Source: CAYJPK01 sp964372035 (GTDB taxonomy: Bacteria; Desulfobacterota; Desulfovibrionia; Desulfovibrionales; Desulfovibrionaceae). From it: a DNA stretch of 29,679 bases. A program made the translations under genes and the position numbers. Positions 22,463 through 29,679 of this stretch are shown here, one piece after another (within the stretch, counting starts at the first letter, position 1; each line of letters opens with the position of its first letter). Under the pieces are notes generated by a model. It was not told the origin of the DNA, searched no databases, and saw only the letters and a program-made list of their open reading frames with translations. The DNA is taken from NCBI GenBank assembly GCA_964372035.1, contig CAYJPK010000022.1:1-29679 (forward strand). The letters are read 5' to 3'.

Positions 22463-24556
22463 TTAAGCCAAAGCAAGGCTTACAAAGTTTGTATTCCAAA
22501 CATAGCAATCAGTTGCTTTTTCAAGCTTAGGACTGATTAATTCTAACACATTCACACCCTTATTTTGACTAAATTCATCAAACGCTGTATGACCCATTCC
22601 GCAAAGTAGTGACACACAATTATTTGATACAGCTTCATCAATTAAAATAAGAACTTCTGCACTAATATCATTAGCTGATAATTTAGCTTTATCACCTGAT
22701 CTTAAGCTTAAAGCCTTGGCAGTGTTTGAGTTAAGGTGTGCAATGCTTAAGCCTTTATTTACTTCTTTCGCATTAACGAGCTTAACAGCATATGGTGGGA
22801 TACCGGTTTCAGCAGTACCAACACCCAGGCGATAAACAGGGCTAAGTGCTAATTTATCATTACTTTTAACTGCTAAATGCTCTTTTAAAGCTTCTGTTAA
22901 ATGTTTAGCTCCAAAAGCAAGATCTTCTTGGCTACGTACATGACGTGTTGTAAATGGAGTGCCGTCCATAAGTTTCGCAAAGTCAGCACCGATTACTTTA
23001 GTCTTAGCTTTTAAAACATCAACCCAAGTTTTAAAATTTGCTTTAACACCAAGTTGCTTTGATAGATCTAAGATAATATCACCAGCGTTTCTCGCATCAT
23101 AAAATGGAGCTACAACAGGCTTTGCTAAGCTATAAATGAATTCACCACAGCCATAAGGGCTTTCAGCGTCATCAAAGCGCTCAAGTCCCATAGCACATGG
23201 CAAAATCAAGTCACAATTTTTAGTTGTTTCGTCCATGAAGCATGAAAAAGAAACTGTAAATGCTTTTGTTGCAAATAAATCTTTTGCCATTTTAGGTAAA
23301 GCATAGCATGGATTAGCTTCGTAGAATATAATAGCACCAGGCTTTTTGCTTGCTTTAGTAAGGTCAGCAATTGCTTTCATTAAGTCAGCGCTACGCATTT
23401 TTGCTTTAGTGCTTGAGCCGTCAATAACAGCAGGAGTGTCAGCTAAAGAGCGCATACCACCATCAACATCTAAACGGCTAAGTAAAATATTACATGCATA
23501 AGCAGCCATCATTACAGCAGGGCTTGTGCCTTGAGCCATTGCAGAACCAGCAATGATAAGTGGAGCTTTTGCCTTTAAAAGCTTGGCTTCAAGCTCTTGT
23601 AGTTTTGCAACAGGAATTCCACAAAGCTCTTCAACTTTTTGTGGAGTAATTTGTTTTACAATATCAATTAAGGTGTTCGCATCACTAAATACTGTTGGTA
23701 ATGCAGCAGGAAATGATGCACTTTTGCCGTCTTTAAGCAAGAGGTGGGCAATACCAAGCAAGAATATTAATTCTTGACCAGCGTTAAGTGGTAACCACAT
23801 ATCAGCGCAACTAGCAGTGTTATCTTGTACTTGTGATGCGTATAAAAGTTCCATTTGTGGAGCTTTTCCAACTGGGCGTTTGTTTGACCATGCTTTACGG
23901 TTGCTAACTACTGTACCCCATGATTCTAAAACTCCAGCACCTACAGCTAAAACAAGGTCTGCATTTTTAATGTCATAGCCAACTTTTCCTTTGCCGTTCA
24001 TAAGTGACCAAGCTTTCTGAGCAGCCTGTTCTTCACCTGGCATAAGGAAGAATTGACCATTATTTGCATTTGAAATTGCAGATAATGCTTCATTAATAGT
24101 TGTAGTTGAATCACCAGAAATAGTCCAAATACCGTCTTTTGCAGCTTTTTTAAGGTTTTGAGTTAAAGCTGATACAGCTTCCTCCCAAGTAATAGCGACA
24201 TAGTTGCCATCTTGACCTCTAAGCATAGGCTGTTTTAACCTAGCTGGGCTATGTAAAAGTTGTGCTTCTGATGCTGCAAGGGCTGATAAAGCTCCCATGC
24301 TAAGTGGGTGCACATCATCACCATGAATAGTCACAGGATTATCAGCAATCAAGCGAACTTTAATACCTTGGTTAGAGGGACAAAGTTTACTGATTGTAGT
24401 AGCGTAGCTATTTTCACCCTTTGTCGGTGTAGGTATCCATGGCCAATTCTGAGTCCATATGGATGTCTCATCAATATTCTTCCAAATAACAGGAGATGCA
24501 ACAATACCAATTCCTGCTCCACCTGCAAATTTGAGAAAACCTCGTCTATCAAGCAT
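22463..24556 (-). CDS. qrcB: Qrc complex molybdopterin-like subunit QrcB
   Basis: QrcB looks like a molybdopterin oxidoreductase but in characterised Qrc complexes it holds no molybdenum. The 697-residue protein has a Tat signal (DRRGFLKFAGG, residues 3-13), so it is exported folded. The N-terminal [4Fe-4S] site of the family, which needs four Cys, is reduced here to a single Cys59 (SKLCPSNQG), consistent with loss of the cluster. Segments such as GSAMAQGTSPAVMMAAY and FFLMPGEE are typical of the family fold. It lies 32 bp after qrcA and 22 bp before qrcC. Confidence 0.93.
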   Translation of the reverse strand: MLDRRGFLKFAGGAGIGIVASPVIWKNIDETSIWTQNWPWIPTPTKGENSYATTISKLCPSNQGIKVRLIADNPVTIHGDDVHPLSMGALSALAASEAQLLHSPARLKQPMLRGQDGNYVAITWEEAVSALTQNLKKAAKDGIWTISGDSTTTINEALSAISNANNGQFFLMPGEEQAAQKAWSLMNGKGKVGYDIKNADLVLAVGAGVLESWGTVVSNRKAWSNKRPVGKAPQMELLYASQVQDNTASCADMWLPLNAGQELIFLLGIAHLLLKDGKSASFPAALPTVFSDANTLIDIVKQITPQKVEELCGIPVAKLQELEAKLLKAKAPLIIAGSAMAQGTSPAVMMAAYACNILLSRLDVDGGMRSLADTPAVIDGSSTKAKMRSADLMKAIADLTKASKKPGAIIFYEANPCYALPKMAKDLFATKAFTVSFSCFMDETTKNCDLILPCAMGLERFDDAESPYGCGEFIYSLAKPVVAPFYDARNAGDIILDLSKQLGVKANFKTWVDVLKAKTKVIGADFAKLMDGTPFTTRHVRSQEDLAFGAKHLTEALKEHLAVKSNDKLALSPVYRLGVGTAETGIPPYAVKLVNAKEVNKGLSIAHLNSNTAKALSLRSGDKAKLSANDISAEVLILIDEAVSNNCVSLLCGMGHTAFDEFSQNKGVNVLELISPKLEKATDCYVWNTNFVSLALA

Positions 24557-24588
24557 ACTGGCTTCCTTATATAGTCAAAAACTTTTTG

Positions 24589-25236
24589 TTATTTATGGCA
24601 AACAAAACAAGCGTTGTTTGCATCAGTTGGGCCAAGATGCTCTGGGTGAGCATGGCATCTTTCACAAGCGTCCATAGTCATAGTATCTTTAGAGTAACCT
24701 GTAATCCAGTCACGATATTGAGGCGGTAAAGTTTCAGCATTTACAACATCAATATGACAAAGACTACATAACTCAACAGGTGTAAAATCATGACAAGTGT
24801 TACAACTTTCCATTGAGTGAGCTGCGTGGCTAAAGTATACATTGTCTGGCTGTTTTTGATAAGCAAGCCATGGTACTTCAACACCGTTTTGAACATATTC
24901 TGTAATAAAATTCTTTTCTTTTTCGCTCTCACCAATAGGCTCAGAGTGACAAGTAGCACAAACTTCAATGCTTGGGAATCCGCTAAAGGACCCATCATCA
25001 CGAAGAGTGTGACAATCGGTACAAGACATGTCAGCCTTTGCTAAGTGTATTTGGTGATTAAACTCTATAGGTTGTTCGTTCTTGGTGTAAAGTAGGTTAG
25101 GAAAAACTAACCAACCAAATGCTAATGCTAAACCAAGACCTAAAACAAAAGGAATTACTGCCTTAATACAACAACAAATTTTTGATTTTGCATCAGTAGT
25201 TTCCAGCTTGCCTGAATCATTTTGATTGTGCGCCAT
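24589..25236 (-). CDS. qrcA: Qrc complex hexaheme cytochrome c subunit QrcA
   Basis: QrcA takes electrons from periplasmic type I cytochrome c3 and hands them to the Qrc complex. The 215-residue protein has six CXXCH haem motifs at 72-76, 93-97, 145-149, 157-161, 191-195 and 210-214, the number reported for the family. A hydrophobic helix at about 25-45 (AVIPFVLGLGLALAFGW) anchors it in the inner membrane with the haems outside. Just before it lies an odd Cys21-Cys22-Cys23 run. Two GAGG sites stand before ATG 25236; the one 8 bp away is the better spaced. It is the first gene of the operon. Confidence 0.95.
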   Translation of the reverse strand: MAHNQNDSGKLETTDAKSKICCCIKAVIPFVLGLGLALAFGWLVFPNLLYTKNEQPIEFNHQIHLAKADMSCTDCHTLRDDGSFSGFPSIEVCATCHSEPIGESEKEKNFITEYVQNGVEVPWLAYQKQPDNVYFSHAAHSMESCNTCHDFTPVELCSLCHIDVVNAETLPPQYRDWITGYSKDTMTMDACERCHAHPEHLGPTDANNACFVCHK

Positions 25237-25285
25237 GCCTCTTGCCTCGTTAGAAAATAGTTTATAAAAAATAACACAACAAAGA

Positions 25286-25338
25286 CCACCGTAAAATATT
25301 TACTGTGGACTTTTTATTTAAAAGCTGTTTTTACAGCT
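25286..25338 (-). promoter_or_regulatory. Paired hairpins in the qrc leader
   Basis: Two stem-loops lie 50-105 bp before the qrcA start: AGCTGTaaaaACAGCT (25323-25338, perfect 6 bp) with a second AGCTGT copy immediately upstream on the minus strand (25341-25347) that could pair alternatively, and CCACAGTAAATATTTTAC... (25286-25308; 9 of 10 pairs). The alternative pairing suggests a switching leader; function is inferred only from the fold. Confidence 0.35.
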
Positions 25339-25501
25339 AAACAGCTCTAAATATTTCGCCTGCAAAATAGCCATAATTAAATTTTACTATCTTTTTTAAG
25401 TAGTTAAACTAAGTTAATTATGCAACCACAAAGCTTATACCGGTCTATGCCATAGGCAGATACCATTATCACCATGTAATTTTGCTATATCGTATCAAGG
25501 T

Positions 25502-25531
25502 AGTTTAGCCAAATTGTGAAACTTGTGTCAA
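25502..25531 (-). promoter_or_regulatory. Candidate qrc promoter with Rex-like site
   Basis: On the minus strand TTGACA (-35, perfect consensus) is followed after 18 bp by TAAACT (4 of 6 to TATAAT). The same bases form TTGACACAAGTTTCACAA: its right half TTCACAA is a perfect Rex half site and the left half matches TTGTGAA at 4 of 7 positions. Rex senses NADH/NAD and is known to control energy genes in sulfate reducers. The overlap of half site and promoter would fit repression. Moderate at best. Confidence 0.35.
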
Positions 25532-25612
25532 GAACAAAGACACAATCTTTGACAATTTTTTAACATTTTAGATTAAATTGCGGACTAAACTGTAATCACT
25601 ATATTAGAATAT

Positions 25613-26347
25613 TTAAATTATTTCAAGCTCCATTTTGCCCCAAACACCAATTTTATCGCCAAATTGTAAAAAAACACCTTCAATATTATGATTTTTTTGT
25701 TTTTTTGCAATTTTTAAAATTCGATTTATATCATTTTCAGTTTTTAACATATTGCTAAAGGCAGTTGCAAAAGCGTCAGCAATAGCGCCATCTTTAGCTC
25801 TTACTACAGCAATTTGACCTTCTCCAAAGCTTAAGGAGTGTCCTATCCTTGGTGAGGAGGCACAAAGTGAGCTTGGGCAGTCTGAAGCTTGAACTTTGAT
25901 TCCAATGATTTGATTATTGGCAGGATCTGGTAAGATGCCTATTGTCCTATCGACATTAGAAAAAATATAAGTATCTCCTCCATTTTCAACAAGAACATTT
26001 TCTGAAAACCCATGAAGCTTTTCGGCAATAATTTGTGAAATAGAACCAGCAACAGCAGCAAAAGGACCAAGCTTTGCAGCAATTCCAGCTTTTAACATTT
26101 TTTGGATTAATAGTGGGCTTGAAGTGTCAAGTTCGAGAGGGCTTAAGCTAGAAATAAAACTAGGGTTAAGTAAATTCCAATTTTTGATTTGAGCACGAAG
26201 CTCTACCAAAATTTTAGTGGCATATTCAGTATAATCATCGTTTGCAATTATAAGCAAATCACTTTCGTCTATAACAACTCTAAATTTAGTTTCATTAGAG
26301 TTATCTTTGTATTTAAAGCGATAATCACGTTCTGAATTATGCCACAT
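25613..26347 (-). CDS. UPF0280 family protein
   Basis: The 244-residue protein shows the features of the UPF0280 family, distantly related in fold to ApbE flavin transferases: a central Gly/Ala-rich AAKLGPFAAVAGSISQIIAE, the VENGGDTYIFS segment and the C-terminal SLSFGEGQIAVVRAKDGAIADAFATAF. The molecular function of the family is not known to me. There is no signal peptide. It begins 22 bp after lptD on the same strand, so the two may be co-transcribed, though a weak ribosome binding site (AAGAAA) suggests low translation. Confidence 0.85.
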   Translation of the reverse strand: MWHNSERDYRFKYKDNSNETKFRVVIDESDLLIIANDDYTEYATKILVELRAQIKNWNLLNPSFISSLSPLELDTSSPLLIQKMLKAGIAAKLGPFAAVAGSISQIIAEKLHGFSENVLVENGGDTYIFSNVDRTIGILPDPANNQIIGIKVQASDCPSSLCASSPRIGHSLSFGEGQIAVVRAKDGAIADAFATAFSNMLKTENDINRILKIAKKQKNHNIEGVFLQFGDKIGVWGKMELEII

Positions 26348-26369
26348 AATTATTTCTTAGTTAAAAAAA

Positions 26370-28802
26370 TTAATCGAACAAGCCAGGTAATTCAAAATAA
26401 AATCCAAAGCTTCTATCATCATTAATTTCTTCCATTCTGAAAATTAATTTATAGCACTGATCAGTAAATGCTAAGTCTACAGAGCGCTCATAAACATCTT
26501 TTGTTTTCAAGTTTCTGTATTCATAAGCAGAAATACTCCAACCATGAATTAAATTTAGATTGATTCTATTTTCTAGCAAAGAACTAGGAGTTTCAAGGGT
26601 AACAGTAGCGTGCTCTTGGTTTTGTAAGCGTCTACGAAGTTCGTAATTTTTTGTCCTATAAGTGATACCAGTTGTCCAAGTTCCACGCCCAAATAATTGC
26701 ACTATGATATCATGGTCATGTCTTGTAATGTCACCAGTATAGGGAGAAATAAATGTCTTACCCTTATAAGAGATTGCACTACTCGGAAATAAATCAATTT
26801 CAGCCATAATATCCATAAAAGGTCGAACTTCAAAAGTTTCAGTAAGGTAGGTTCTATCAGCTTCTAAAAAATCATAACCTGATTCAAGCTTGAAGCGTAA
26901 TAAGTCAAAGTAGCTAGTATTTGAATTAATTTGTGGCTCCATACTAGGGTTTTTAGGATCGACTACCTTAGTTACAGTATTTCTTTTTACGGTAACAAGA
27001 TTTGTTAGAGAAAATACGAGATCTCTTTTTTGTAGTAACCTATCTTCAAAAGAATAATATGGGTTGTCATCTTGATCTACTTCACCTACATAGCTATATT
27101 TTATACGAGGCTGTAGCTCATGGCGAATCGCAGACCATTCACTTTTACCAGCGGATTCTAAATTATTGCCTAGATTTTTGCCAAGTTCAAATATTTTACT
27201 TGCATCAGTATATAGTTCAATATCAAAATCAGGCACAGTTCTTGATTTACCATTTTGCTCTTGCCCTGGATTTTTCTGCCATCCCATGTAAGTAGAGTAG
27301 GAGTTGTATAGCGGGCTAGTATTTGAAACATTGGTGCTGTTATAAAAGGTTTGGCGAACGCCAGCACTTGCACTTAATGAAACATATTTTAAATCTAGCG
27401 GTAGGGTAACACGTGGATAAAATTCTGTTTTAAGTCCACGAGTTCCAAATTCACGGTACATATAACTAGAGCTTGCTTGTGCTTCAAACTCTAGAGGAAA
27501 GTCTTCAAAAACTCTTCCTTTATAGAAGAAAGCATCAATGCGAGGTAATTGTTGCACAGCATCATCGTATCTATGCGAAGTATTGCCATTGCCTAAGAAT
27601 TGATCCTGCTCATAGCTAGCACTTAGTGCAACGCCAAATCTTTGCCAATCTTTAAAAAGTAAGAAAGAGCTAAGTCTTTTTTGATAATAATCTCGCAAAT
27701 CCCTACCAAACAAACTTTCTGTCGCACTTTCTGTTGAATCAAAGCCAATTAAGCCAGAAGTGAATTGTTCCAAATAATCTGCGTCAGAAACAAAATCTAT
27801 ATCAGTTTTGAATTGCCAACCGCCTCCGAGCTCTCCGTCAGCCATAGCTCTTATCCAATATCTGAAGTGGTTGTCTCTTGCATAATTACTTTCAGGATTC
27901 TCAGTTCCAGTATTATACTTGTCTTTATCATACATAAAACTTGCCATTATCCAAGTTTTATCTTTTGCACTTTCAATTGAGCGATACTGGGTGGTAAGCA
28001 TATAACCATAATTTTCCATGAAAGTTCCGTAAAATGTTACATCACGGCTATCATCAATTACATGGTAATATGGTATTGTTCCATAAATTCCTCGTTTATT
28101 ACTAAGACCAAATTCGGGATTTAAAAAGCCAGACTGTCTAGAATTTTTTGCTGGTAGTATCATATAAGGTGTTGCTAAAACACCTACATCAGCAACTTGA
28201 AAGGTTGAACCAAAGAGTTGAGCATATCCGTCAATCTCAACTACGGCCTGGTTTGCAGTTACAGACCAAGCAGGAACATCACCATCACAAGCAGTTACTT
28301 TAGCATTCTCAAATGTATAACGATCACCGCGATGCTTAACAATATTTTCACCTTTAAAATAAATATGTGGACCTTCCATGAAAATATTGCCGTTTTTAAG
28401 CCAGCCAGTACGTGAGGTTAAGTCAAATTCTGCAGACTCAGCTTTTATATCATCACTACCCATTTTAACATCAACATTGCCCTTTAAATAGACCCAGTTT
28501 GTGTTAGGGTAATACCTTGCAAAGTCGGCTTTTAAGTATTCAACTCCACGGCGTAAAAAAACTTCGCCCTCAGCTTCTAAAATATTACCATTACCAAGTG
28601 AAGTCACTTTATCTGCTGTCAAGTTCCAAAGCTGGTTTTCAGAATCTTCACTGACAAAATTAATTGGTGTAGTAGGATTGTTTATTGTGCTTTGATTTTG
28701 TGAAGTGCTATTGGCGAGAGATAAATTGCTTTCACTTGCAATACTAAAACTAGCAAAGCTAAGCAAAAATACTGATATTATAGTAAGATATATTTTGTTC
28801 AT
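26370..28802 (-). CDS. lptD: LPS-assembly protein LptD
   Basis: LptD is the outer-membrane beta-barrel that inserts lipopolysaccharide into the outer leaflet, working with LptE and the Lpt bridge. In the 810-residue product residues 1-22 form a Sec signal (cleavage probably after SIA), residues about 55-200 the periplasmic OstA/LptA-like jellyroll (ADKVTSLGNGNILEAEGEV), and the rest the barrel, ending in the hydrophobic YFELPGLFD. Only two Cys exist, Cys172 next to the jellyroll and Cys783 in the last strands, which would allow one disulfide between the domains, as needed for LptD maturation in E. coli. AGGA lies before ATG 28802. Confidence 0.95.
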   Translation of the reverse strand: MNKIYLTIISVFLLSFASFSIASESNLSLANSTSQNQSTINNPTTPINFVSEDSENQLWNLTADKVTSLGNGNILEAEGEVFLRRGVEYLKADFARYYPNTNWVYLKGNVDVKMGSDDIKAESAEFDLTSRTGWLKNGNIFMEGPHIYFKGENIVKHRGDRYTFENAKVTACDGDVPAWSVTANQAVVEIDGYAQLFGSTFQVADVGVLATPYMILPAKNSRQSGFLNPEFGLSNKRGIYGTIPYYHVIDDSRDVTFYGTFMENYGYMLTTQYRSIESAKDKTWIMASFMYDKDKYNTGTENPESNYARDNHFRYWIRAMADGELGGGWQFKTDIDFVSDADYLEQFTSGLIGFDSTESATESLFGRDLRDYYQKRLSSFLLFKDWQRFGVALSASYEQDQFLGNGNTSHRYDDAVQQLPRIDAFFYKGRVFEDFPLEFEAQASSSYMYREFGTRGLKTEFYPRVTLPLDLKYVSLSASAGVRQTFYNSTNVSNTSPLYNSYSTYMGWQKNPGQEQNGKSRTVPDFDIELYTDASKIFELGKNLGNNLESAGKSEWSAIRHELQPRIKYSYVGEVDQDDNPYYSFEDRLLQKRDLVFSLTNLVTVKRNTVTKVVDPKNPSMEPQINSNTSYFDLLRFKLESGYDFLEADRTYLTETFEVRPFMDIMAEIDLFPSSAISYKGKTFISPYTGDITRHDHDIIVQLFGRGTWTTGITYRTKNYELRRRLQNQEHATVTLETPSSLLENRINLNLIHGWSISAYEYRNLKTKDVYERSVDLAFTDQCYKLIFRMEEINDDRSFGFYFELPGLFD

Positions 28803-29058
28803 TAGTTTTTTCCTGAACAGTAATTAGTTTGTTTATGGAAATTGTATTAATTTCTAAATGTTTTTAACAATGTAAAGTTTTTTTTAGAAAAAATAAAGTC
28901 TTTTTTTAAAGAAAGTCTAGAATATTTTAATTTTATGTTGTTGTAGTTTTAGACTGTTTTTTTGTGTTGTATGGAATTATTTTTGCATAAATTATACATT
29001 TCTCGCTAGTCGGCAAAATATACCTATTTCTAAAATTTCTATTAAAATAGGAGAAAAT
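28803..29058. other. Divergent intergenic region lptD / coiled-coil protein
   Basis: This 256-bp AT-rich region has long T and A runs (28875-28915) and two AAAGTCT copies (28904-28919 area). It must hold the lptD promoter (minus strand), for which I see no clear consensus, and the sigma-54 candidate at 28972-28987. The ribosome binding site TAGGAG (29048-29053) serves the + strand gene. Confidence 0.6.
28972..28987 (+). promoter_or_regulatory. Candidate sigma-54 promoter
   Basis: TGGAATTATTTTTGCA carries GG and GC exactly 10 bp apart, the -24/-12 arrangement of RpoN promoters (TGGCAC-N5-TTGCW); TGG and TTGCA are perfect. The -12 GC lies 73 bp before ATG 29059, leaving a leader of about 60 nt. 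In AT-rich DNA one such match can occur by chance, so confidence is moderate. Confidence 0.45.
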
Positions 29059-29679
29059 ATGCAAATAGAAAATAATAGCTTGCTTTCAGGAATACAAAGT
29101 TTATTCCAAGTTAGCCCGCAAAATTCTAAGCAAGTGGCTGTGCAACCTGTGACGCAAGCTAGCCTTGATAAGGTAAGTATTTCGCCAGAAGCAAAAGCAC
29201 TCTATGAACAGTCCATGGTGCAAAAGCAATCAGAGACTAAAGAACAAGAAATTGATATGTTTAAAGATGAAGTTGTAGCTTCTTTAATTGACGCACCTAA
29301 AGATAGTAGTTCAACAGAAAAAGCTGACGGAAAAACTGCAACTGAGCGATTTAGAGATGTGCTTCAAAAGCATATTAATGATTTAAAAGGTTCAAGCGAT
29401 GATAGTAGTGGTGATAGTGCTCAAGGTGGAACTTCTGGTGCGCAAGCTGCAGGCGGAAGTGGCGGAGCTAGTTCATCAAGCTCTGATCAAGATGCCATTG
29501 AAAAATTAGAACAGCAAATTGAGCAGCTTACAGCTGAAATTGCAACTGCTGCGAGTGAGGCTGTTAATACTGGTAGTCAAGAAGCCTTGTCACGAGTTGA
29601 TACTTTGAGAACTAAGTTGTCGCAATTGGAAGCACAGCTTTCGGAGCTTATGGCAGCTATGGCACAGACTCCTAGCTAG
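29059..29679 (+). CDS. Ser/Gly-rich coiled-coil protein, possibly flagella-linked
   Basis: The 206-residue protein is not firmly recognised. Its N-terminus has VSISPEAKALYEQ (40-52), a DKVSIS-type segment often seen at the start of flagellar accessory proteins. A low-complexity Ser/Gly/Asp linker covers about 110-143, and residues 145-200 form a clear heptad-repeat coiled coil (KLEQQIEQLTAEIATAA ... LRTKLSQLEAQLSELMAAM), similar in style to FlxA-like proteins. There is no Cys, no signal peptide and no membrane segment. The start is fixed by TAGGAG 5 bp upstream. The stop is the last codon of the window, so the gene is complete. The sigma-54 promoter candidate supports a link with motility. 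Confidence 0.65.
   Translation: MQIENNSLLSGIQSLFQVSPQNSKQVAVQPVTQASLDKVSISPEAKALYEQSMVQKQSETKEQEIDMFKDEVVASLIDAPKDSSSTEKADGKTATERFRDVLQKHINDLKGSSDDSSGDSAQGGTSGAQAAGGSGGASSSSSDQDAIEKLEQQIEQLTAEIATAASEAVNTGSQEALSRVDTLRTKLSQLEAQLSELMAAMAQTPS

Larger units (their letters stand above)
25237..25612 (-). other. Long upstream region of qrcA
   Basis: This 376-bp region carries no gene. It contains the promoter candidate at 25502-25531, an imperfect palindrome at 25442-25464 (GGTCTATGCC-ATA-GGCAGATACC), a perfect hairpin AGCTGT-TTTT-ACAGCT at 25323-25338 and a near-perfect one at 25286-25308 (CCAC/GTGG and GTAAA/TTTAC). If the promoter is right the mRNA has a leader of about 260 nt with these structures. 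No clear terminator for the upstream UPF0280 gene is seen. Confidence 0.6.

Noticed and set aside
22139..22540. 133-codon plus-strand frame across qrcC and qrcB
   Set aside because: Antisense to Cys-rich QrcC; no domain and no start signal.

Overview
This window comes from an AT-rich genome that is best explained as a low-GC member of the Desulfovibrionaceae or a close relative. The main reason is a complete qrcABCD operon (hexaheme cytochrome c, Tat-exported molybdopterin-like subunit, four-cluster ferredoxin, NrfD-like membrane subunit), a complex characteristic of sulfate reducers. An LL-diaminopimelate aminotransferase (DapL) and an LptD outer-membrane protein also show a Gram-negative cell with the short DAP pathway. 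The genus cannot be fixed from the sequence alone. No tRNA, rRNA, CRISPR array, transposase or phage gene was seen.

Region 1 (1-7145): a palindrome-rich 441-bp leader precedes gltB, dapF and dapL, a tight operon that makes glutamate and uses it as amino donor for diaminopimelate. The 3' end of dapL together with its terminator is perfectly duplicated (141 bp, 178 bp apart), leaving a 23-codon dapL scar. A terminator plus short palindrome found here also occurs, inverted, at the left edge of the window.

Region 2 (7146-18060): a 550-bp intergenic segment holds a MITE-like imperfect palindrome, other inverted repeats and a candidate Pho box. It is followed by a full carbon-phosphorus lyase operon: phnC-phnD-phnE-DUF1045-phnG-phnH-phnI-phnJ-phnK-phnL-phnM-phnN and a hexapeptide acetyltransferase, ending at a rho-independent terminator. 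The transporter imports phosphonate, PhnGHIJ with PhnK/L/M attaches it to ribose phosphate and cleaves the C-P bond, and PhnN forms PRPP. PhnP and PhnF are absent; the DUF1045 2H-type protein is the best candidate for cyclic-phosphate opening.

Region 3 (18298-20331): an orphan VOC-family gene (+) faces a cvpA-mazG-acidic 91-aa protein operon (-) across a bidirectional terminator.

Region 4 (20348-25612, minus strand): qrcABCD with its own terminator and a long structured upstream region carrying a candidate promoter with a degenerate Rex-like site.

Region 5 (25613-29679): lptD and a UPF0280 gene (minus strand) lie divergent to a small Ser/Gly-rich coiled-coil protein (+) that has a well-spaced sigma-54 promoter candidate and ends exactly at the window edge.
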